A stretch of DNA of 64,000 bases from Oscillospiraceae bacterium (GTDB taxonomy: Bacteria > Bacillota_A > Clostridia > Oscillospirales > CAG-272): positions 1 through 64,000 of the forward strand of contig SVUH01000004.1 in the NCBI GenBank assembly GCA_015063335.1, read 5' to 3'. This document shows positions 16,957 through 29,073 of the stretch, in pieces. Made by a program: the position numbers and the translations under genes. The number at the start of each line of letters is the position of its first letter. Positions within the stretch are counted from its first letter, which is position 1. The notes beneath the pieces were generated by a model. That model did no database searches and had not been told where the DNA came from. It saw only the letters and a list, made by a program, of their open reading frames with translations.

Positions 16957-17676
16957 ATGATATTTTACTACATAAGACACGGGGATCCAATATACAATCC
17001 CGATTCGCTGACGCCTCTGGGTGAGCGTCAAGCTGAGGCCGTTGCAAAAAGACTTGCCCTGCACGGACTCGATAAGATATATTCTTCGCCCTCAAATCGC
17101 GCGAAATTGACAGCGCAACCTACGTGTGAAATGCTTAAAAAGCAAGCGGAGATAGTTGATTTTGCAAATGAGGGAAACGCGTGGAAATATTTTACCACTC
17201 CCCGCGAGGACGGTCAGGGAAGAACTTGGCTGTTTCAAAATCAGCGCTCTCTGGATTTGTTTGCCGCGCCCGAATTGCGCGCGCTTGGTGACCGCTGGTT
17301 TGATCATCCCGAGCTTAAGGACAAAAATTATGCCGAGGGCGTGGAATGGATATATCAGAACGTAGACAAATTCTTTTTGGATCTTGGGTACGAGCATGAA
17401 AGATACACGGGAAGATATAAAATAATCAAGCCAAACAATGATAGAGTTGCCTTGTTTGCTCATCAGGGAATGGGTATCGCGCTTATAAGTACGCTTTTGG
17501 ACATTCCTTATCCTCAGTTCTGCTCACATTTTGATATAGGTCTTACGGGCATGACGGTTATAGAATTTCGCGAAAAAGATGGATATGCAATACCAAAGGT
17601 ATTGACCTATTCTTCAGACTCACACATCTATCGCGAGGGGCTGCCAACTAAATACAATAATTACGTCTATATTTAA
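16957..17676 (+). CDS. Histidine phosphatase family protein
   Basis: 239 residues of the phosphoglycerate mutase-like phosphatase fold. The catalytic RHG is at residues 7-9 (YYIRHGDPIYNPDSLTPLGE), arginine in SSPSNRAKLTAQPT (about 48) and the second histidine in FAHQGMG (about 170). Many family members are broad sugar-phosphate phosphatases, and the substrate cannot be read from sequence. AGGAG before ATG supports the start. It shares a transcript with the EEP-fold gene upstream and ends at a strong terminator. Confidence 0.85.
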   Translation: MIFYYIRHGDPIYNPDSLTPLGERQAEAVAKRLALHGLDKIYSSPSNRAKLTAQPTCEMLKKQAEIVDFANEGNAWKYFTTPREDGQGRTWLFQNQRSLDLFAAPELRALGDRWFDHPELKDKNYAEGVEWIYQNVDKFFLDLGYEHERYTGRYKIIKPNNDRVALFAHQGMGIALISTLLDIPYPQFCSHFDIGLTGMTVIEFREKDGYAIPKVLTYSSDSHIYREGLPTKYNNYVYI

Positions 17677-17680
17677 TAAC

Positions 17681-17717
17681 AAAAATCCGTATCCTCTTTG
17701 TGAGGATACGGATTTTT
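17681..17717. terminator. Bidirectional terminator
   Basis: A 16-bp stem (17681-17696 with 17702-17717), flanked by A and T runs, between converging genes. Confidence 0.92.
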
Positions 17718-17728
17718 ATTAATACATT

Positions 17729-19994
17729 TTAGGGCTTCTTTATCTTATTAAGCTGCTTGTTGAGCTTAAGAAGCTCTTCCTTTGTGAAGCTTACGTTCAT
17801 CATACCCATCATGCTTGTAAGACGGAGAACGGTAAATCCGCCCATCATTTCCATAAGACCGCCGCCGGAGGAAAGATCAACGTCAAAGCCGCCGGACTTC
17901 TTTTCGTCCTTATCCTTCTTGCCCGCGTTCATCTTCTTTTTGAGCTTAAGACCGAGCTTAATGAACCAGAGCTTACCTCTCTTGGTGTTCATAATGTCGC
18001 CAAGCTTGTCGTTGAGAGAGAAGCGTCCCTCAGGAGCGTCGATATCGAACCAGTTGAGAACCGCACCCTTTTCAACAAGAACGTAGTCCATATTCATCTC
18101 ATCAACCTTGCGGATGTCGCCTTCGTCGGTAAACTCGCCCGCCTTTGCAACGATGTGGCTCTCGCCAACGTTCTTTACGTCGAAGTAGAAGAAATGATTA
18201 TCAGCCGTCTTTTTACCGATGCTCTCGCCGTTAACGAACAGCTCAACCTCAGGAAGGTTAGAGTAAACGGTTACCTTTGTTACGTCCTCAACTCTGTCAA
18301 TGTATCTCTTGCCGCACAGGTGAACGAAGGGATCAACCTCGGGGGATACGAGCCATGCCTTGTAAGCAAAGAAGGCGTCCTTCTTGTATTTGCGGTCCAT
18401 GGTGATAAGACCCTTGTGGTTCTGTCCGTTCTCGCCGCCTTCAGCTCTCGCGTCAGCGCCGAAGTCAAACATATTCCATACGTGAGTAGCCCACATATAC
18501 TTTCTCGTGAAGAGCTGCTTTATAAGCTCCTCGTGATAAAGTGCCTGGTATTCCTCTGTATAGTCGCCCTGCTTGGGGTCGCTGGTGTGCCAGTTAAGAG
18601 CCTCACAGCCGTACTCGGAGCAACCGATCGGGATGGTGGGGTGAGTAGCATGGAACTTATCGAACCAAGGTCCGTTCATGCTCGTGTCGCCGCCGTACCA
18701 ACCAAAATAGTGATTGTAGGAAACAACGTCAGGGATCTGGAGATAGGGATCGTCCATCTTACACATGGAAACAGCGGCGATGGTGGTAAGACGTGTCTTA
18801 TCCATCTCATGAACCATATCGTTGAGTATTCTGTGGTTTTCAAGCAGATCCTCGTCAGAGCCGCCGATAGATATCTCATTGGAAAGACCCCAGACAACGA
18901 TACAAGGATGGTTGTAATTCTGCGTTACAAGCTCCTTCATCTGCGAGATAGTGTTCTCGCGGCCTGTGGGCATGTGCTTTTTTAATATAGGGAATTTCCG
19001 CCCAGATAACAAGGCCCTTCTCATCGCAGAGATCGTAGAAATACTGATCGTGCTGATAGTGAGCAAGACGGATAGTGGTTGCACCGACCTCCATAATGAG
19101 ATCAATGTCCTCTCTGTGATGCTCGGGGAGCAGAGCGTTACCAACACCCCATCTGTCCTGATGGCGAGATACACCGCGGAGAGGATATTCCTCGCCGTTG
19201 AGAATAAATCCGTTGTTGGGGTCTATCTTGAAGGTACGGCATCCAAAGCGGTTGCAAACGTTATCAAGAACAGTTTCACCCTCAACTATCTCAACCTCGC
19301 AGCAGTAGAGATAAGGATCCTTGCGTCCGTTCCAAAGGTGGACGTTAGCTATGTCAAATACTACTTTCTTGTCGGTAGACTCGATCTTTGCGATCTCGTT
19401 TTCCTCTTTGTCATAAACGGTATAAACGAGCTTCTGATTTTCAGCAAGCTCGGTGGTATATACCTCAACCTCTACCTTAGCATCAGCACCAACGATCTCG
19501 GGCGTGATCTTGAGTCCTACTCCGCCGTGATAATCAAGGTCGAAATGAGCCTTGTTAACGCAAACAAGGTTTACGTCACGATAAAGACCGCCATAGAATG
19601 TAAAGTCAGCCATCTGAGGATAAACTGTTTCGTTAGCTGAGTTGTCAACGATAACAGCGATCTCGGTCGAGTCGGTGAGCTTATCGGTTATGTTTACTCT
19701 CCAGGTGGAGTAACCGCCGTCGTGATGAGCAAGCTTTTCGCCGTTAACGTAAACGTCGGCAGATGAGTTTGCTCCGCGGAACTCGAGGTAATAAAGATCA
19801 GCCTCGGGGAGTTCTGCCTTGTTGAGCGTCTTTACATAAAGGCAAGAGCCGCGGAAATAATCGTTACCGCCGTCAAATCCGTCCTCAGCGTTCCATGTGT
19901 GGGGAAGGTTTAAGGTCGCGCCGTCGCGAGCCGTAATATCCGTGGTGTCCTTCTTAAAGAGCCAATTTTCATTAAGATTGATAATTTGTCTCAC
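17729..19994 (-). pseudogene. GH2 beta-galactosidase, frameshifted
   Basis: Two frames together encode a 755-residue GH2 enzyme that would release terminal beta-galactose (or glucuronate). The first frame, from GTG 19994 (AGGAGA upstream), has the jelly-roll (LNLPHTWNAEDGFDGG) and barrel start (YPLRGVSRHQDRWG). The second frame carries acid/base WGLSNEIS (about 373) and nucleophile GCSEYGCEA (about 460). The break is an A6 run (T6 at 18978-18983 on the plus strand), where five A would restore EIPYIKKHMPTGREN. Both halves keep clean coding sequence, so the break is recent, phase-variable or a sequencing error. No signal peptide. The C-terminus has a Lys/Gly/Met-rich tail. Confidence 0.88.
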
Positions 19995-20082
19995 GTTTGT
20001 GTCTCCTATTATATTTATTTACGAAAATTATATACACACGATATTAATCATGTTTTAACAAATGAATTGTTTTTTAAAAATA

Positions 20083-20111
20083 CGGTGTCCGACCGAGTAG
20101 ATCGGACACCG
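20083..20111 (-). terminator. Terminator after the GPH symporter gene
   Basis: A 10-bp stem CGGTGTCCGA/TCGGACACCG (20083-20092 with 20102-20111), followed on the minus strand by TATTTTT. It separates the symporter transcript from the beta-galactosidase. Confidence 0.8.
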
Positions 20112-20128
20112 AGAAAGGTTTTTAATGA

Positions 20129-21622
20129 TTATTCCTCAACGGGAGCAGCTTTAACGATTCTTCTTGCCTCGAGGTCTGCATCCATCTTTGCCATCGTCTT
20201 CTTGTCAAGATTGTAAACAAGACCAAGACCAACAAAGAGCATAACACCTGCAACAAGATAAAGAATTGCAACAAGCATACGAATATCTAATGCAAAATCC
20301 CAAGAGAACAGAGTAACATCAATCTCTGTAAATTTTCCATTTGCATCGGGTTTAGAATTATTTACATAACCCATAGTACCCATAATAGACAATGCAATAG
20401 CGGGACCTATTCCCTGAGCGAGCTTACGGAAGAAGGAGTGGAGAGAATAAACAATACCTTCCTCACGCTTACCGGTCTTCCATTCATTATAGTCTATGGC
20501 ATCACCCATCATAGCCCACGATACAGTAGAGTAAATACCCATACCAAGTGCCATAATAAGCTGAGCAACAATATAGAGAATGAGGTCTGCACCGGTATTT
20601 TCCTCAGTTACAGGAATTATTCCAAGAGGTGCAGCAAAAAGAACCAGGCCGCCAAGTATATAGCAGATAGAGCCGATTATTGAAAGCTCTTTCTTACCAT
20701 ACTTGGTAACCATCTTACGTGCAAGGGGGGTAAATATCACGATCGGAATCATGGAGAACATGCTGATGAGACCCGATATTTGAGGATTATCAAAATAGAT
20801 CTGGAAGGTAACAGAAACGGCAGTTGCAGCACCCTGCATACCAATGAACATACCCATAGCAGCAAGTGTTGCACCGACTGCGGGACGGTTCTTTAAGAAG
20901 TTACCCATAGCCCTAAATACGTTGAATTTGGGCTGATCCTCATTAGCTTTAACTTCTGTATCAACACGAACCTCGGTATTTTTGATCATAAACTGGAAAC
21001 AGAGAAATCCGAGAGCACCCATTACAAGAGCTGCAACGAATACCATAGGACCGTTGAGAGATCCATCCTTATTATACACAAGGAAGGGAAGAATAACCAT
21101 AGGAAGCATATTGCCTATCATAGATCCGATAGAACGCCAAGCGGAGAGGGAAGCACGATCAGCAGGATCATTGGATATCAATGAAAGAAGTGAGCCGTAA
21201 GGAACATTTGCCACTGTGTAGAAAGCATCCCATACAATGTAACCTGCCATAAAGATAATAATCTTTGCCCATTCGGGAGCACCGGGGAAAGGAAGGAAGC
21301 AACAAGCGCCGCCAATAATAAGACCTATAGAACCTACCCAAATATACTGAAGAAATTTATTTCTTCTATACTTGTGTCTGTCAGAATCTATTATCGTACC
21401 GATAAGCGGGTCGTTAATAGCATCCCACACCTGAAGAATAACGATCAGGAGAGAGTACCAAGCGCTAAGACCCATTACCTGAGTCCAGAATAAGGGCATT
21501 ATAGTACCCTTAAGAGCAAAGCTCATGTTACATCCAAGATCACCGGCAGCATAAGCTAAGCTATCACGAATACCAAACTTACGCTTGCCGTTCGCGTCGA
21601 GTTGAATTGGTTTTTTAGCCAT
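20129..21622 (-). CDS. GPH-family sugar:cation symporter (MelB-like)
   Basis: 497 residues with about 12 membrane segments. The glycoside-pentoside-hexuronide:cation symporter signature is clear: an N-terminal SLAYAAGDLGCNMSFAL, the cation-site-like DAINDPLIGTIIDSDRHKYRR in loop 2-3 and PYGSLLSLIS. It likely imports a galactoside or related sugar with Na+ or H+. The start is ATG 21622 with GGAGG six bases before, and an upstream in-frame TTG overlaps that ribosome site. The broken beta-galactosidase lies downstream and a TetR regulator is divergent, so the three probably form one sugar-use module. Confidence 0.88.
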   Translation of the reverse strand: MAKKPIQLDANGKRKFGIRDSLAYAAGDLGCNMSFALKGTIMPLFWTQVMGLSAWYSLLIVILQVWDAINDPLIGTIIDSDRHKYRRNKFLQYIWVGSIGLIIGGACCFLPFPGAPEWAKIIIFMAGYIVWDAFYTVANVPYGSLLSLISNDPADRASLSAWRSIGSMIGNMLPMVILPFLVYNKDGSLNGPMVFVAALVMGALGFLCFQFMIKNTEVRVDTEVKANEDQPKFNVFRAMGNFLKNRPAVGATLAAMGMFIGMQGAATAVSVTFQIYFDNPQISGLISMFSMIPIVIFTPLARKMVTKYGKKELSIIGSICYILGGLVLFAAPLGIIPVTEENTGADLILYIVAQLIMALGMGIYSTVSWAMMGDAIDYNEWKTGKREEGIVYSLHSFFRKLAQGIGPAIALSIMGTMGYVNNSKPDANGKFTEIDVTLFSWDFALDIRMLVAILYLVAGVMLFVGLGLVYNLDKKTMAKMDADLEARRIVKAAPVEE

Positions 21623-21805
21623 TTTTTCCTCCAAAAAAAAGTATTTTTAATGACAATATAATTATAACAAATATAACACCAACAATAAAGTCCCAAAAGT
21701 CGATTTTTGTGGCACAAGAGGACGAAAAAAAATTGGCATTTTTGTGTGTTTTATACAAACACATATATAAAATATGTAGAAAATGCTAAAAATTGATAAA
21801 AGTAC

Positions 21806-21835
21806 TTGACTGTATGAGAAAATATTTGATATAAT
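21806..21835 (+). promoter_or_regulatory. Promoter of the TetR gene
   Basis: TTGACT (21806-21811) and TATAAT (21830-21835), 18-base spacing. On the other strand the symporter has a TATAAT near 21660 with only a weak -35. I see no obvious TetR palindrome in the intergenic region. Confidence 0.7.
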
Positions 21836-21879
21836 TTATCTATATACCGATGCGCAAATAATATAAACGGAGTGAAGTT

Positions 21880-22470
21880 ATGTATAAGCTATGCAAGACC
21901 GAGCAATCCGCGCAAAGACAAAGAGAAATAGAGCAAGCTTTGTTTTTTGCTCTTCAAAAAAAGAGCTATCAAGACGTTACCATAACCGAATTATGTCTTA
22001 ACCTAAATATGCCAAGAAAGACATTTTACCGTTATTTTGACAGCAAAGATGATGCTCTTTACGCTTTAATAGAGCATACTATGCTTGAATACTCAGGATT
22101 TAAGCAAAAAGAAAAAGAAGGCGAGAGAACGCTGCAAAAAGAAATAGGTCAATTTTTCGCTTTTTGGCAAAGTAAAAAGGATTTTCTCGATACCTTTAAC
22201 AGAAACTGTATGCTTGAAAAAATCATTGAGGTATCAGTTAATTTTCCAATAAATGATATCGTCAGTCTTTCTAAATTTTTACCCGAGGATAACGAGTGGG
22301 CACAGACAAAGATATTCAGATTTGCCGTATGCGGACTTGTTACAAGCATGATAGATTGGTATAGGGAAGGATTTAAAACCAATATTTCCGATATGGTGAA
22401 CGTATCTTGCAGAATAATAAGCCAACCCATGTTCCCCTATCTTAACAGAGTGGGAATAACTTTAAATTGA
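21880..22470 (+). CDS. TetR/AcrR family transcriptional regulator
   Basis: 196 residues. The N-terminal HTH is typical: QREIEQALFFALQKKSYQDV, TITELCLNLNMPRKTFYRYF and DSKDDALYALIEH. The C-terminal helical ligand domain has no assignable specificity. It is divergent from the GPH symporter, 257 bp apart, which suggests local control of sugar uptake. This is inference from position. Confidence 0.85.
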   Translation: MYKLCKTEQSAQRQREIEQALFFALQKKSYQDVTITELCLNLNMPRKTFYRYFDSKDDALYALIEHTMLEYSGFKQKEKEGERTLQKEIGQFFAFWQSKKDFLDTFNRNCMLEKIIEVSVNFPINDIVSLSKFLPEDNEWAQTKIFRFAVCGLVTSMIDWYREGFKTNISDMVNVSCRIISQPMFPYLNRVGITLN

Positions 22471-22490
22471 TTTTATCAATAATAAAATTT

Positions 22491-22523
22491 GCCTTGACAA
22501 AACGTTTGTGTCAAGGCTTTTTT
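22491..22523 (+). terminator. Terminator after the TetR gene
   Basis: GCCTTGACA (22491-22499) pairs with TGTCAAGGC (22509-22517), then six T. Confidence 0.9.
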
Positions 22524-22639
22524 ATTGTAAAAAACAGTTTTTATCAATTAATGTCATACGACAAATGTTAAATTTTTGTAAATATTAAAAAATCCTTTTA
22601 GTATAAGGAAAATACAACGACATTTTGTATTTTGTATGC

Positions 22640-22668
22640 TTGAAAAAACGAGTAAAATATGATATAAT
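22640..22668 (+). promoter_or_regulatory. dnaA promoter
   Basis: TTGAAA (22640-22645) and TATAAT (22663-22668), 17-base spacing. The AT-rich block just upstream (22621-22657) has a diverged copy near 29245-29281. Confidence 0.75.
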
Positions 22669-22741
22669 TGCAGTAGTTATTATTATAATTAATATTATAT
22701 TTTTATATATTGGCAAAAAATAAAAGAAAGGACGTAATCTT

Positions 22742-24151
22742 GTGAGTTATTTGGACGAAATAAACGAGCTATGGGAAATAGTAAAATCACTTATGAGTAA
22801 AGAACTCAGCGCTAACGCAATGAATCTCTGGTTTAGTGATATAGAGATAGTTTCCTTTGACAGCAACACATTAAAGCTTACTACCAGTACAGAATTCAGA
22901 AAAAATACCATTGAAGAAAAATTTCTCGGCAAAATAGAAAACTGCTTTGAGGAAGTAATGGGATTTCATATAAACGTTGAGATCCAGGCTCGAAAGCCAT
23001 CCGCAAAAATTGAAGACATTAAGCGTCAGATAAATACCAATGAAAGCTCTGCCGATAATCTTACTTTGTTCAAATCATATACCTCGGATACGTCTGACGA
23101 TGACGTTAACAATTCGTTTTTGGGCTCAACTATGCCAACCGTAAATTTTGAGTATACCTTTGATAATTTTATCGTCGGAAGCTCAAATAAATTTGCGCAC
23201 GCGGCATGTGTTGCCGTTGCAGATAAGCCGGCTCAGGATTATAATCCTCTGTTTATTTACGGTCCGTCGGGACTTGGTAAAACTCACCTTTTGTATGCGG
23301 TAACAAATGAAATCAAGAAAAAGAATCCCAACGCAAATATCATATACATAAAGGGAGAGGATTTTACAAATCAGCTCATTGACAGTATATCGCGCAAATC
23401 AATATCAAAATTCAGAGATAAATACAGAACGTGTGACGTCTTACTTATTGACGATATTCAGTTTATTGCCGGTAAAAACTCAACCCAGGAAGAATTTTTT
23501 CACACCTTTAACGCGCTACACGAGGACGGAAGACAAATAATTCTCGCATCGGACCGTCCCCCAAAGGATATAGAAACCTTGGAAGAGAGAATAAGAACGA
23601 GATTTGAGTGGGGTCTTATAGCAGACATTCAGCCTCCGGATTTTGAGCTTCGCGTGGCAATATTTAAAAACAAGCTGTTTCAGGCAGGGCTCAACGTTTC
23701 CGATGAAATAATCGTATATCTCGCCGAAAATTTGCGTTCAAACATAAGACAAATCGAAGGAGCCGTTAAAAAGCTTGTTGCCATTAAATTTCTTGAGGGT
23801 ATCGATATAACCCTTGATATAGTTACCAGCCGCATGTCAGATCTTTTGGGCGGAGCCGAGCCTATAAGTATAACTATTGATAAAATCTTTGCTGCAACTG
23901 AAAAGAAATACGGAGTTTCAAAGCAGGAATTAACAGGTAAATCAAGGGTTAAAGAAATAGCCCAGGCAAGGCACGTTACAATGTATCTTATCAAAACCGT
24001 AATAGAAATGTCCTATCCAAATATAGGAAAGCTGTTTGACAGAGATCGTACTACCGTAATGAATTCTATTGACGTGATGGAAAAGAAGATCGCATCCGAC
24101 GCTATATTTGAAATGGAAATAAACAATCTCATAAAGGAAATAAGAGAATAA
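22742..24151 (+). CDS. dnaA: Chromosomal replication initiator DnaA
   Basis: DnaA opens the origin by binding DnaA boxes as an ATP oligomer. 469 residues. Domain I spans 1-85 and a short linker II follows. The AAA+ domain has Walker A GPSGLGKTH (about 180) and Walker B LLIDDIQF (about 240). Domain IV carries the DNA-binding signature VTMYLIKTVIEMSYPNIG and DRDRTTVMNSI. The start is GTG at 22742 with AAAGGAC upstream. oriC follows, then dnaN, the usual origin layout. rpmH, commonly on the other side of dnaA, is replaced here by the TetR/GPH module. Confidence 0.97.
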   Translation: MSYLDEINELWEIVKSLMSKELSANAMNLWFSDIEIVSFDSNTLKLTTSTEFRKNTIEEKFLGKIENCFEEVMGFHINVEIQARKPSAKIEDIKRQINTNESSADNLTLFKSYTSDTSDDDVNNSFLGSTMPTVNFEYTFDNFIVGSSNKFAHAACVAVADKPAQDYNPLFIYGPSGLGKTHLLYAVTNEIKKKNPNANIIYIKGEDFTNQLIDSISRKSISKFRDKYRTCDVLLIDDIQFIAGKNSTQEEFFHTFNALHEDGRQIILASDRPPKDIETLEERIRTRFEWGLIADIQPPDFELRVAIFKNKLFQAGLNVSDEIIVYLAENLRSNIRQIEGAVKKLVAIKFLEGIDITLDIVTSRMSDLLGGAEPISITIDKIFAATEKKYGVSKQELTGKSRVKEIAQARHVTMYLIKTVIEMSYPNIGKLFDRDRTTVMNSIDVMEKKIASDAIFEMEINNLIKEIRE

Positions 24152-24520
24152 ACAGTTTTCAACATTATAAAAGCGTTTAGATTTCTTTGATTTCAAGGAC
24201 TTTTTTAAATTTCCACATATTAACACGGTTAATACTTTGTGGATAACCTCAAAAAAATGTAATTTTTATAAAATCTACGGTTTATTTTGATTTTGCGGCA
24301 GGAAAGAAAAAATAAAACCTGAGTTTTCAAACGTTATAAAAAAATATCTGCATTTTTTGTGTATAAAAGTTGCCTTGATCCAAAAGACAAATTCACGGTT
24401 TTCCACATATTAACCAAGCTTAATACTACTACTATCATTCAATCTATCATTCATCCGTTCTTTCTCGCGTGCGCGAGACACGGTTGAAATGAAAGCTATA
24501 AAATTTACAGGAGAAGAATT
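24152..24520. other. oriC (dnaA-dnaN intergenic origin)
   Basis: 369 bp without a gene. It contains an exact DnaA box on the minus strand (TGTGGATAA, 24238-24246), a one-mismatch box TTTTCCACA (24399-24407) and a weaker ATTTCCACA (24209-24217). Two halves resemble each other: each starts with GTTTTCAA...TTATAAAA and later has TTCCACATATTAAC followed by TTAATACT (24211 and 24401). AT-rich stretches between them could unwind. The position between dnaA and dnaN strongly supports an origin. Confidence 0.85.
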
Positions 24521-25669
24521 ATGAAGATTACATTTAACATTCAGCAGATAAGTGAAAAGATAGCTCCCCTTATGAACGTTGTATCGGGAAAAAACACGCT
24601 TACGGCGATAGACGGTATTCTTATAGAAGCTAATTCGCCCGATAAGTGTACTATGACAGCCTTTGATAATATCAAGGGAATAAAGATAGAGGTCAACGCG
24701 GACGTGCTTGAGCAGGGCTCGTGCATAATAAATGCCCAGAAATTTAATCAGACGCTCAGAGTTATGGACGGAGAAGAAATAACTCTTACGGTCGATTCAA
24801 AGCTTGGGGCAGTTTTGGAATGCGGTAAATCCTCTCACAGAATGGGCGCTCTCAGAGCCGAAGATTTTCCCGAAATTCCCGATCTTGTTACAGAAAAGGG
24901 ATTTGTTATTAAGCAGGCTGTGCTCAAAAAGATGTTTAATAAAGTATCTTACGCTATGGGTGTAAATGAGCCCAGACCCGTTCTTAACGGTTGCTTTGTA
25001 AGAACCGAGGAAGGAAAGATAAACGTGGTTGCGTGTGACGGATTCAAGCTTGCGGTATGCTCTGAGGATACGGAGCTTAAAAAGCTTGAAAATTCTGACC
25101 GCGGCGTGGAATATTCCTTTATCGTTCCCGTAAAGAGTGTCAATGAGCTTGTAAGACTGCTTTCCGACGACGATGAGGATGAGGTTAAGGTATATATGAG
25201 CCATAGAAATATGGTAGTTGTATTCAAGGACCTGATATTCTTTACAGGGCTTATTGTTGGCGAATACGTTGACTATAACAGAATAATTATAAAGAACCAC
25301 AAGATAACGGTTTATGCTGACCGTCAGAGAATTCTTGCTGCTCTTGAAAAGGCTGCGCTTATTACAGAAGAGAGAATTGCGGGAAGCGTTCGTTCCCACG
25401 TAAGAGTTGAGATAGCGGAGGATATTTTAAAGGTTTCCGCAGTATCTACCGCGGGAAGTATTTATGACGAGCTTGACATAGAGCATGAGGGTGATGATCT
25501 TTCAATCGCTTTTAATAACCGTTTCCTCATTGACAGTATCAGAGGATGCAGAAGCGAAAGGATAAAGATATCCATGTCTTCTCCTCTTATGAGCATAAAC
25601 GTAGAGCCTTGCGATGATGAGAGTGGCAGCGAGTTATTTATGCTCCTTCCTGTCAGAACGAGAGAATAA
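24521..25669 (+). CDS. dnaN: DNA polymerase III beta subunit (sliding clamp)
   Basis: The clamp encircles DNA and tethers polymerases and repair proteins. 382 residues in three similar domains, within the normal range. Recognisable regions are the N-terminal MKITFNIQQISEKIAPLMNV, a middle VKSVNELVRLLSDDDED and a C-terminal LLPVRTRE, matching the conserved MPMR-type end. The start is ATG with CAGGAGA upstream. recF follows after 28 bases. The S4-domain gene yaaA that often sits between dnaN and recF is absent. Confidence 0.96.
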   Translation: MKITFNIQQISEKIAPLMNVVSGKNTLTAIDGILIEANSPDKCTMTAFDNIKGIKIEVNADVLEQGSCIINAQKFNQTLRVMDGEEITLTVDSKLGAVLECGKSSHRMGALRAEDFPEIPDLVTEKGFVIKQAVLKKMFNKVSYAMGVNEPRPVLNGCFVRTEEGKINVVACDGFKLAVCSEDTELKKLENSDRGVEYSFIVPVKSVNELVRLLSDDDEDEVKVYMSHRNMVVVFKDLIFFTGLIVGEYVDYNRIIIKNHKITVYADRQRILAALEKAALITEERIAGSVRSHVRVEIAEDILKVSAVSTAGSIYDELDIEHEGDDLSIAFNNRFLIDSIRGCRSERIKISMSSPLMSINVEPCDDESGSELFMLLPVRTRE

Positions 25670-25697
25670 GAAAAAATAATTTTTCAAGGTAAAGAGG

Positions 25698-26813
25698 ATG
25701 TTTTGCCGTAATATTTACGTAGAAAAATTCAGAAATATTGACTTGGCAAGCGTAGATTTGTGTGAAGGCGTTAACGTGCTTTTAGGCGAGAACGCGCAGG
25801 GCAAGACTAATCTTCTGGAGGCTATCTACATGACCTCACTTGGAAAAAGCTTTCGTATGGGTAACGACAAGGACGTTATTAATTTTGAAAGTGATTATTG
25901 CTATGTGAAAAATTCTTATACCGATGATCAGAGAGATATGGAGATCGGTATGAGAATATTTAAGGATCGCAGGGCAAAGGTCATAGAACAAAATAAGATT
26001 AAAATACGAAAGACCAGCGAAATGGTTGGCGGATTCAAGGTAGTTTTATTTTGTCCTGAGCATTTGTCTATTGTAAAGGACGGTCCCGCGGAAAGAAGAA
26101 GCTTTTATGACGTTGCGATATCGCAAATAAGACCGCTTTATATCAAATCGTTGCAAAGATACAACGCGATATTAAAGGAACGAAACGCTTTACTTAAATT
26201 TGCCATTGAGGACAGAACTAATTTTAACAATACGATAGATCTGTTTTCAAGTCAGCTGGCGCACGAAGCCGCAATAATTACAAGCTACAGAGTTGCTTAT
26301 ACAGATAAGCTTAAAAATTATGTGGGCGAATGTTTTGTAAATATGACTAACGGTAGGGAAAAGCCGTCTGTCGAGTATGTATCGTCGTCAAAGCTTTCTG
26401 CTGATGATTGCCGTGATATAAAAAAGGTGGAGCAGACTTATATGGAGCTTTATTCATCAAATCATGAGCGAGAAATTGCCACAGAATCGACTTTGTGGGG
26501 AATACACAAGGATGACCTTGATATTTATCTTGACGGTAACAGAGCGAGAATTTTTGCATCTCAAGGGCAACAAAGATCTCTATCCTTGGCACTGAAGCTT
26601 GCGGAGGGAGAAATAATACGTGACGAATGTGGAGGAGATTATCCCGTATTCCTGTTTGATGACGTTTTATCCGAGCTTGACCGTGAGCGCCGCGCTTACC
26701 TTTTGTCCAATATTCAAAACAAGCAGGTGATAATGACCTGCTGCGAAGATATAGGAGTCAAGGCGGATAAGTTGATAAAAGTTAAGGGCGGAGTATTTTG
26801 TGAGGAGGTATAA
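25698..26813 (+). CDS. recF: DNA repair and recombination protein RecF
   Basis: RecF is an SMC-like ATPase that helps RecO and RecR load RecA at gaps. 371 residues. Walker A GENAQGKTNLLEAIY near residue 31, signature ASQGQQRSLSLALKLAE (about 290) and Walker B VFLFDDVLSELD (about 320) are intact. The remB start lies two bases after the stop, with its ribosome site GAGGAGG inside the recF end, so the two are coupled. Confidence 0.95.
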   Translation: MFCRNIYVEKFRNIDLASVDLCEGVNVLLGENAQGKTNLLEAIYMTSLGKSFRMGNDKDVINFESDYCYVKNSYTDDQRDMEIGMRIFKDRRAKVIEQNKIKIRKTSEMVGGFKVVLFCPEHLSIVKDGPAERRSFYDVAISQIRPLYIKSLQRYNAILKERNALLKFAIEDRTNFNNTIDLFSSQLAHEAAIITSYRVAYTDKLKNYVGECFVNMTNGREKPSVEYVSSSKLSADDCRDIKKVEQTYMELYSSNHEREIATESTLWGIHKDDLDIYLDGNRARIFASQGQQRSLSLALKLAEGEIIRDECGGDYPVFLFDDVLSELDRERRAYLLSNIQNKQVIMTCCEDIGVKADKLIKVKGGVFCEEV

Positions 26814-26815
26814 CA

Positions 26816-27058
26816 ATGTATCTTCACGCCGGTAATAACAAGATTATCAGAAAAAAGGATATTATCGGTATTTTTGATGCCGATAATTCCACGGTATCGT
26901 TCATAACCAGAAAGTATTTGTCCGATGCCCAAAAGGATGAAAGAATTATATCCGCAAAGGATGAAATACCAAAATCCTTTATTTTATACAAGGAAAACGA
27001 TAAATATATGATCTGCTTTTCACAGATATCAACCGCTGCGTTGATAGGAAGAGCATAA
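26816..27058 (+). CDS. remB: RemB/DUF370 family regulatory protein
   Basis: 80 residues of the extracellular matrix regulator RemA/RemB family (DUF370; YaaB of Bacillus), small DNA-binding proteins that affect biofilm genes. The opening MYLHAGNNKIIRKKDIIGIF and the ending CFSQISTAALIGRA fit. In many Firmicutes this gene sits between recF and gyrB as here. Its role in this organism is not known. Confidence 0.85.
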   Translation: MYLHAGNNKIIRKKDIIGIFDADNSTVSFITRKYLSDAQKDERIISAKDEIPKSFILYKENDKYMICFSQISTAALIGRA

Positions 27059-27084
27059 ATAAGAAAAAAGACATAAATCTGTAG

Positions 27085-29073
<1,989 letters not shown>

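Noticed and set aside
18978..18983. Programmed -1 frameshift in the beta-galactosidase
   Set aside because: The needed shift is +1 (skip one A) and no shift-promoting structure is evident; an indel is simpler. Transcriptional slippage is left open in the findings.
18155..18985. 276-codon plus-strand frame over the beta-galactosidase
   Set aside because: Antisense shadow. The GH2 catalytic motifs are on the minus strand.
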